Origin: Moringa oleifera
Lineage: Eukaryota; Streptophyta; Magnoliopsida; Brassicales; Moringaceae
Length of the DNA: 64,000 nucleotides
NCBI GenBank assembly: GCA_021397835.1
Contig: JAJFZO010000579.1
Location: 2,495,001-2,559,000 of the forward strand
Reading direction: 5' to 3'
The first letter of the stretch is position 1, and each line of letters starts with the position of its first letter. A program made the position numbers and the translations under genes. Below, piece by piece: positions 58,747-64,000 of this stretch. Under the pieces are notes generated by a model. That model made no database searches and had not been told where the DNA came from. It was given only the letters and a program-made list of their open reading frames with translations.

Positions 58747-60035
58747 AAGCTTCAATCAGTGTTACGACTGTGTATTCAAGTAGAAAGATGTCTAACTCAC
58801 CAGACATGTTTGATGCAACAGAAGTAAATCTTCTTTCGATAAGAGACTCCAAAGAGACAAAACATGCTCTCTCATCAGTCAAACTTCATGGAGGCAATAG
58901 TAATAATACCAACAATCATTCACTAATTTATTGAAAATTAGTTGCTGAAACTTTTCAGGACAGAAGTTGGCGTCATATCCACAACATGAAATTGCAGCAA
59001 ATTGATCAGTTTGCTGACAAAACTAAAGCATGGGACTAATTTAAACAGCTACCAGACTCAACCATCAACGGAGACATTGGAGGCCTTGACTCCATTAAAT
59101 TTCAATTGACAAAAAAACTTGATAGGAAAATGCTAGGAATAGGGGAAGTGACTCAGTTGAATTCTCCCTTCAGTCAAACAGCTACAGAATCTTAGGCAAA
59201 GAGAGACAAAGAAAAGAGTTTCAGACAAATCTACCCTTCCTTTTAAAAGTCAAATCGACTTTCTTCACTCAAATATCACATCTTGTCCCCATTTAACCAC
59301 TTTCCAACTTTCTTAAAAGACAATTTATAAATTCCACACCTGTGCACCACATGTGGAGGAATCTAAACATCCACTTTATCACTTCCATTACATGGTTGTA
59401 CTGTTGATTACTTCCCTGCCTTTTTTTTTTTCTTTTTTAAGAAAAGCAGGGAAGAAGGAGATATAGCTATTGTCCAGCAAGTCTTTCGAGGGCTCCCAAT
59501 TAACATTTTTTATGGAGTAGTATTACCTCAAGATTTGGACTACGAAATCACCATACATGATATGATGACCCAAGTTTCAAGGGACATAAGTCATACGAGG
59601 GAAGTGCAATATGCAAAAAGCACCAAGAATAGTTCAACAAACACTATCAAATAAATGACCCCTAATAAGTTAAATATTGCTTTTTTATACCATTGTCCAT
59701 TGGAAAAATGTACAACAGCAATCGTTCTGTCCTTATACTAGTTATGCTCCAGCTAAAAATACCAAGACATTATGTATTGAAAATGACAGCCTGCTAAGAA
59801 CATAAGGCCATTGACAGAATATAGACAACAAGAAGATATGCATGTCAGAGGCAGAGTTCTCTCCGAGCTCCTTATACAAATTGTACAAGTATAATCCTGA
59901 TAAATATTTTATGATCAGAATCCAACCAAAAACTGCTCATAAGTTGAAACCTCTGCATTCCATAATCCAGATTCTAATGCAACAGTATATCATTTTATCG
60001 TGTTAGCTAACGGTATGGAAATCGTATGGTGAACA
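58747..60035. other. Upstream region of the LOLITA-like gene
   Basis: Less AT-rich than most intergenic DNA here, and it may hold the promoter and a 5' leader intron of the minus-strand gene. The minus-strand open stretch at 58664-58882 runs through the first exon in another frame. No other gene recognised. A poly-T tract is near 59420. Confidence 0.4.
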
Positions 60036-60038
60036 CTG

Positions 60039-61455
60039 CAAGCTTGGAAATGGATTAGTAATAACTGGTGATGAATCTAGCTTACAGAGCAGGGGGTATG
60101 TTTACAAAGCCATGAGAGTTTAATTTCTTTAGATTATCCAAAAGAGCTTCAACTAACCTCCTCCATCTTCCTCATCCTTCACTAAACCCTCTCAACCAAA
60201 AATCATGCTTACCTTTAATGGTTGCATGCCTACTTCTCTAACTGAAGAATAATGGTTTGTCTTCCTTTGTAGCAAAATTGCTTGTGGTCTTGAAGGCCAC
60301 ATCGGTTTGGGCTCTAACGGTTTCCATGTGGGCATCAGTTATTGGGTCTTCAATTTTAGGTTTAAGTTCCTAGGCCCATGGATCCTATCCCAACATCTCC
60401 AACTTTTTCAATGAATTTTGAGGACTAATCTATGCTCAGGGATTCTTCGATAAAAGGGCAAGTTAGTTTGGGAATAAGGTCCCACATGAGGGAGCTAACC
60501 TGAAAATGCTAAGGTATGACTCTTGCTTGAAGCGTTCGGATCTTGAACCTTTTTGTCTTGATGAACTATCCAGTTGATACTCGACTCTCGCCACTACTCC
60601 CCCTTTCTTTGCATGGCACAATCAGCTCTCCTTAGGAATCCTTCTTTTGCATGGCATAATCAGCTCTCCTTAAGACTCCCTATTTCTTGACAAGGCATAG
60701 CTCTGACTCTCCTTGGGACTCCCCTTCACTTTACAAAAAAGACCAAGACTTGAGGACTATCCAAGATGGGTCATCAAGAGGAAAAAAAAAGGTCAAGACC
60801 TAGAGACTACACCAAATAGCTCATTAAGAGAAAAAAGAAAAAGACCAAGACCCAAAGATTCCCTCGGATAGCTCATCAGGAGAAAATAGACCAATACCCA
60901 AGCAGTACACCAAATAGCTCATCAAGGACCAAAAGGGCCAAAACCCCAAGACTGTCCAAGATAGCTAATCAAGAAAAAGAAAAGACCAAAACTCAAGAAT
61001 TATCTCAAATAATTGGTCAAGAAAAAAAATACCATGAACCAAGGACTATTCCACGCAGCTCATCAAGATAAAAAGGCCTAAGATCCGAAGAATTATCTAG
61101 ATAGTTCATCAAGAGAGAAAAAAAGAAAGGAGCAAGACCCAGGACTACCTCGGATAGCTCATCAAGACGAGAAGGATCAAGACTAAAGGACTACCCCAAA
61201 TAGCTCATCAAAGTAATGAAAAAGCCAAGACCCGAGCACTCTGAGTAAGGTCATACCCAAGCACACGTCGGATTAGCTCCTTCCATGAGACCTTGACTAG
61301 TGGTCCCTAGACTAACTTCTCCTTTGATCAAAGAAACTTGTGCACCTAATTGTCCTTGACATTCTTTGAAATTACAAAAACAAAAAATAAAAAGATGTTA
61401 GGATAGAATCCATTGGCCTAGGACCAACTGAGGACCCAATGTTCGAGGCCCATGT
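60039..61455. repeat. Tandem-repeat element R, copy 2
   Basis: The fullest copy. The lead part (60039-60575, with ggattagtaataactggtga and a cagttattgggtc word) matches 62719-63280. A short leader (tcgccactactccccc) and about ten units of roughly 50 bp follow, cores near 60765, 60822, 60880, 60915, 60964, 61012, 61057, 61104, 61155 and 61203. The tail ends gttcgaggcccatg. The order of variant units is the same as in copy 1. It may be an LTR, since copies 2 and 3 stand in direct orientation about 2.7 kb apart, but TG...CA ends were not proved. Confidence 0.75.
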
Positions 61456-62160
61456 AAAACCATCAAAGCCTAAATCGATGGAATCCCCAAGACCATTGCA
61501 ATTTTGCTATAAAAGGAGATAGGGACAACCATTTTTCCATCCAAATAGTAGGCAAACAACCATTAAAGCTAAGCACCTTCTAACTAAAAAGGTTTAATAA
61601 ATGATAAGGAAAACCAAAGAGGTTAATTAAAGCTCCTTGGTATAAAAGCAAAAGAGCCACAAGAATTGGGGATGTTTTTTTGAATAAACAAAAGAACTTA
61701 GATTTAATCCATTTCCAAGCTTGCAATGTCCATCATACTATTTCCATATCGTTGTCTAACATACCCCAAAAATCCATTTATTCATGTAGTCTCTCTTCTT
61801 GTTTCTTATTCTCATCAATTCTACACTTATGCTTACTTATCACAAACCTAAGCATGTACAAGTGAAGATCTTCAAAACTATAGCTCTTGTTACCACTTGA
61901 CACCTCTTAGCAAGCAAAGTCATAGTCAACTCTTGTTTGGTTCCTACAATCATTTAATAAATTGAAAAACTAATCCAAATCAAAAACTATGAAGTTTAAG
62001 GCATCCCATAAAAAAGAAAAAAAAGAAGTAAACATGACCAAAAGATTTCTATTATATACATAGCACCAAGGGGGCGCAATCCTTTTACAAGTACAGTTGG
62101 TGATCTATATCATAAGCAGCTCTACAAAATCAACTAGTTCCTCTCCATTTACAAAATCAT
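61456..62160. other. Sequence between R copies 2 and 3
   Basis: Contains tgctataaaaggagatagg (about 61507), a TATA-like box that would suit a promoter in or after an LTR. The open frame at 61680-61865 is unrecognised. Confidence 0.4.
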
Positions 62161-62169
62161 TACCTGTTT

Positions 62170-62570
62170 CCCATAATTTTAGTAGTTTTCACCACTAAGT
62201 CCTAATAATCCCAATGCTGTCTCCCTCCCATCAAATGCTCTCCTATTTCTTTTCATCCAGATTACCCATAAAATCACCAAAAAAAAAAATCTTCATATAC
62301 AACTTATTCTTGGCTTTTAGTCTGTTCATTCAAGCCTAGACCAATATTTCGCCACTCACTACGTTCTTTCTTGCCCAGGCCACTCCCAAAACCCTCAAGA
62401 GTGCTTCCCACAACAAATCTTCCCAGTAGCACTCCAAGAAGAGATGAGAAATCCATTCTGCATCTTTTTTGCACATTAACACCTCTTTACTATGGTTGAC
62501 CCCCTCTTTCTCAGATTATCTAGGGTAAGTACCTTTTCTTGAATTGTTTCTTACCCAAAAAATGCAAGTC
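62170..62570 (-). pseudogene. LINE reverse-transcriptase C-terminal remnant (zf-RVT)
   Basis: The minus strand reads a KGTYP-like lead, then MCKKDAEWISHLFLECYWED. LLWEALLRVLGVAWARKN follows, and further down a worn VIWMKRNRRAFDGRET motif. The C...H..C pattern and the WxxxxxxLGVxW and IWxERNxRxFxGxE motifs are those of the zf-RVT tail of plant non-LTR retrotransposons. Frames change several times. No endonuclease or RT core is nearby. Confidence 0.75.
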
Positions 62571-62718
62571 TAGTTGGCACACTTGCCGTCCAAACTTTTC
62601 TCCAAGTTTAGGATAAATGCTCGATGAATGCTATTAGTTCAGGATAATATACAATGAACAATTAAGAAACAAATTCAACAGCAATCCAATTGAAATCAAC
62701 CCAATACAAAAGAAACAA

Positions 62719-64000
62719 ACAAGCTTGAAAATGGATTAGTGATAACTAATGATGAATCTAGCTTGAAGAAGCACAAGGTATGTTTACAAAGCTATTAGAG
62801 TCCAATTTCTTTAGATTATCCAAAAAAGATCCCTTGTTCTTCCAACTCTTTTCTTTTTATACCAAGGAGCTTCAACGAACCTTCTTAATATTTCTTATCC
62901 TTCATTAAACCCTCTCAGTTAAAAGAGTCATACTTAGCTTTAGTAAATGCGTGCTTACTACCGTGACTAAAGAATGGTGGTTTATATCTTCCTCTATAAC
63001 GACATTGTTATAGTCTTAGGGACTACACCAGCTTTAATGGTTTCTGTGTGAGCCTCAGCTATTGGGTCAAAATTCCTAAGCCCATGAGTCCTTCCCAATA
63101 TCTCTCCCTTTTTCAAAGAATATAGAGGACTAATGGGTGCTCAGTTCTTTGATCAAAGGGAACTTTAGTTCATGGACTAGGTAAAGGTCTTAGTAGCTAA
63201 CTCATGACTTCTTAGGTGTGACCTTTGCTTGAAGTGCTCAAGTCTTAGCCCTTTCGGTCTTGATGAACTATTCAGGATAGTTCTCGACTCTCATTAGGAC
63301 TTCTCCTTTCTTTATACAACATAATCTTCAACTCTCTCTGAGACACCTTTTCTCTTTATAGGGAATAGCCTCGACTCTCCTCAGGACTCGCCCTCTCTTT
63401 ACAAAGAGGGCAAAGACTCGAGCACAATCTCAAACAACTCATCAAGAAAAAAAGTTCAAAACCCAAGAACTACCCTAAATAGATTATCTAGAAATAAAAA
63501 AGGTCAAGACCTAGGGAACACCTAGATAGCTCACCAAGAAAAAAGAGCCAATACCTAAGGCCGACCCAAGATAGCCCATCAAGAGAAAAAAGAAAAGCCA
63601 GGACCCAAGGAGTACCTCAAATAGCTCATCAAAGATCAAAAGGGCCAAGAACCCTGAACTATCTAGGATAGCTCATTAAGAAAAAAAAAAAAAAGGTCTA
63701 GACTTAGGGATTATCTCGGATAATTAATTATAAAAAAGGGTGTCAAACCTCAGCACTATCCCGGATAGCTCACCAAGATAAAAAAGCCCAAGATCCATAG
63801 GATTACCATGAATAGCTCATCAAGAGAGGGGAAAAAAAAGACCAACACCTAAAGACTATTTCAGATAGCTCATCAAAATAGAAATGGTAAAGATCTAAAG
63901 ACAAAAAAGACGAAGAACAAATGACTACTTCATATAGTTCATCAAGACAAAAAAAGCCAAGACTCAAGCGTTCCAACTAAGGGTCACACCTCAATACTCG
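62719..64000. repeat. Tandem-repeat element R, copy 3 (runs off the window)
   Basis: The lead part matches 60039-60575, followed by a leader (gactctcattaggacttct) and at least ten units with atagctcatcaag cores. More diverged from copies 1 and 2 than those are from each other. Truncated by the end of the window. Confidence 0.75.

Noticed and set aside
1..64000. tRNA genes, rRNA genes, CRISPR arrays, bacterial operons
   Set aside because: No tRNA T-loop (GGTTCGAATCC-type) in a plausible cloverleaf, no rRNA and no spaced palindromic repeat array was seen. The short-unit arrays present are transposon or minisatellite repeats of plant DNA.

Overview
This is nuclear DNA from a plant, most likely a eudicot. 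It is AT-rich, its genes are short and split by GT-AG introns, and most of the rest is decayed plant-type transposable elements (Ty1/copia, CACTA, hAT, a Tourist-like MITE, LINE). The recognisable host genes are a plant WNK kinase, family-28 polygalacturonases, SPX-domain proteins, and a small longin-like protein resembling the TPLATE-complex subunit LOLITA. I cannot name the species from the sequence alone.

Layout. 1-10.8 kb: one intact two-exon WNK kinase (5846-6927) between two 1.7-kb direct repeats, with a copia gag scrap on the left and a hAT (DUF4371) transposase relic on the right. 10.8-17.5 kb: polygalacturonase PG-A on the minus strand, ten exons and an open 402-residue frame, with a shrunken copia element in intron 2. 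17.5-27 kb: a 6.7-kb CACTA element (19687-26375, TTA target duplication) inserted in the promoter of a third polygalacturonase relic (PG-C). The element carries a decayed TNPA/Ulp1-type frame and an intron-containing fragment of a host gene for a PCC13-62-type desiccation-related protein. 27-31.5 kb: AT-rich repeats and a Tourist-like MITE. 31.6-35.9 kb: polygalacturonase PG-B, same ten exons, disabled by one in-frame TGA. 36-41.4 kb: mostly repeats, including a tandem-repeat element interrupted by a perfect solo copia LTR.

41.5-58.8 kb holds a segmental duplication. Each copy has a three-exon SPX gene (SPX-1 41935-42826; SPX-2 53619-54567, both open) and the last exon of the LOLITA-like gene. 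Only the right copy keeps the complete LOLITA-like gene (56811-58746). The left copy has taken at least three LTR-element insertions and is followed by a nested pair of copia elements (48.6-52.3 kb). 58.8-64 kb: upstream sequence of the LOLITA-like gene, then two copies of the tandem-repeat element with a LINE reverse-transcriptase tail between them.

The host genes do not form a pathway. They act in kinase signalling (WNK), pectin breakdown in the wall (PG), inositol-pyrophosphate/phosphate sensing (SPX) and probably clathrin-mediated endocytosis (LOLITA-like). The main interest is the record of duplication and transposition: empty sites in the sister copies give relative ages for several insertions, and the CACTA element has captured a gene. 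All gene models are read by eye from splice signals and remembered family features; no alignment or search was run.
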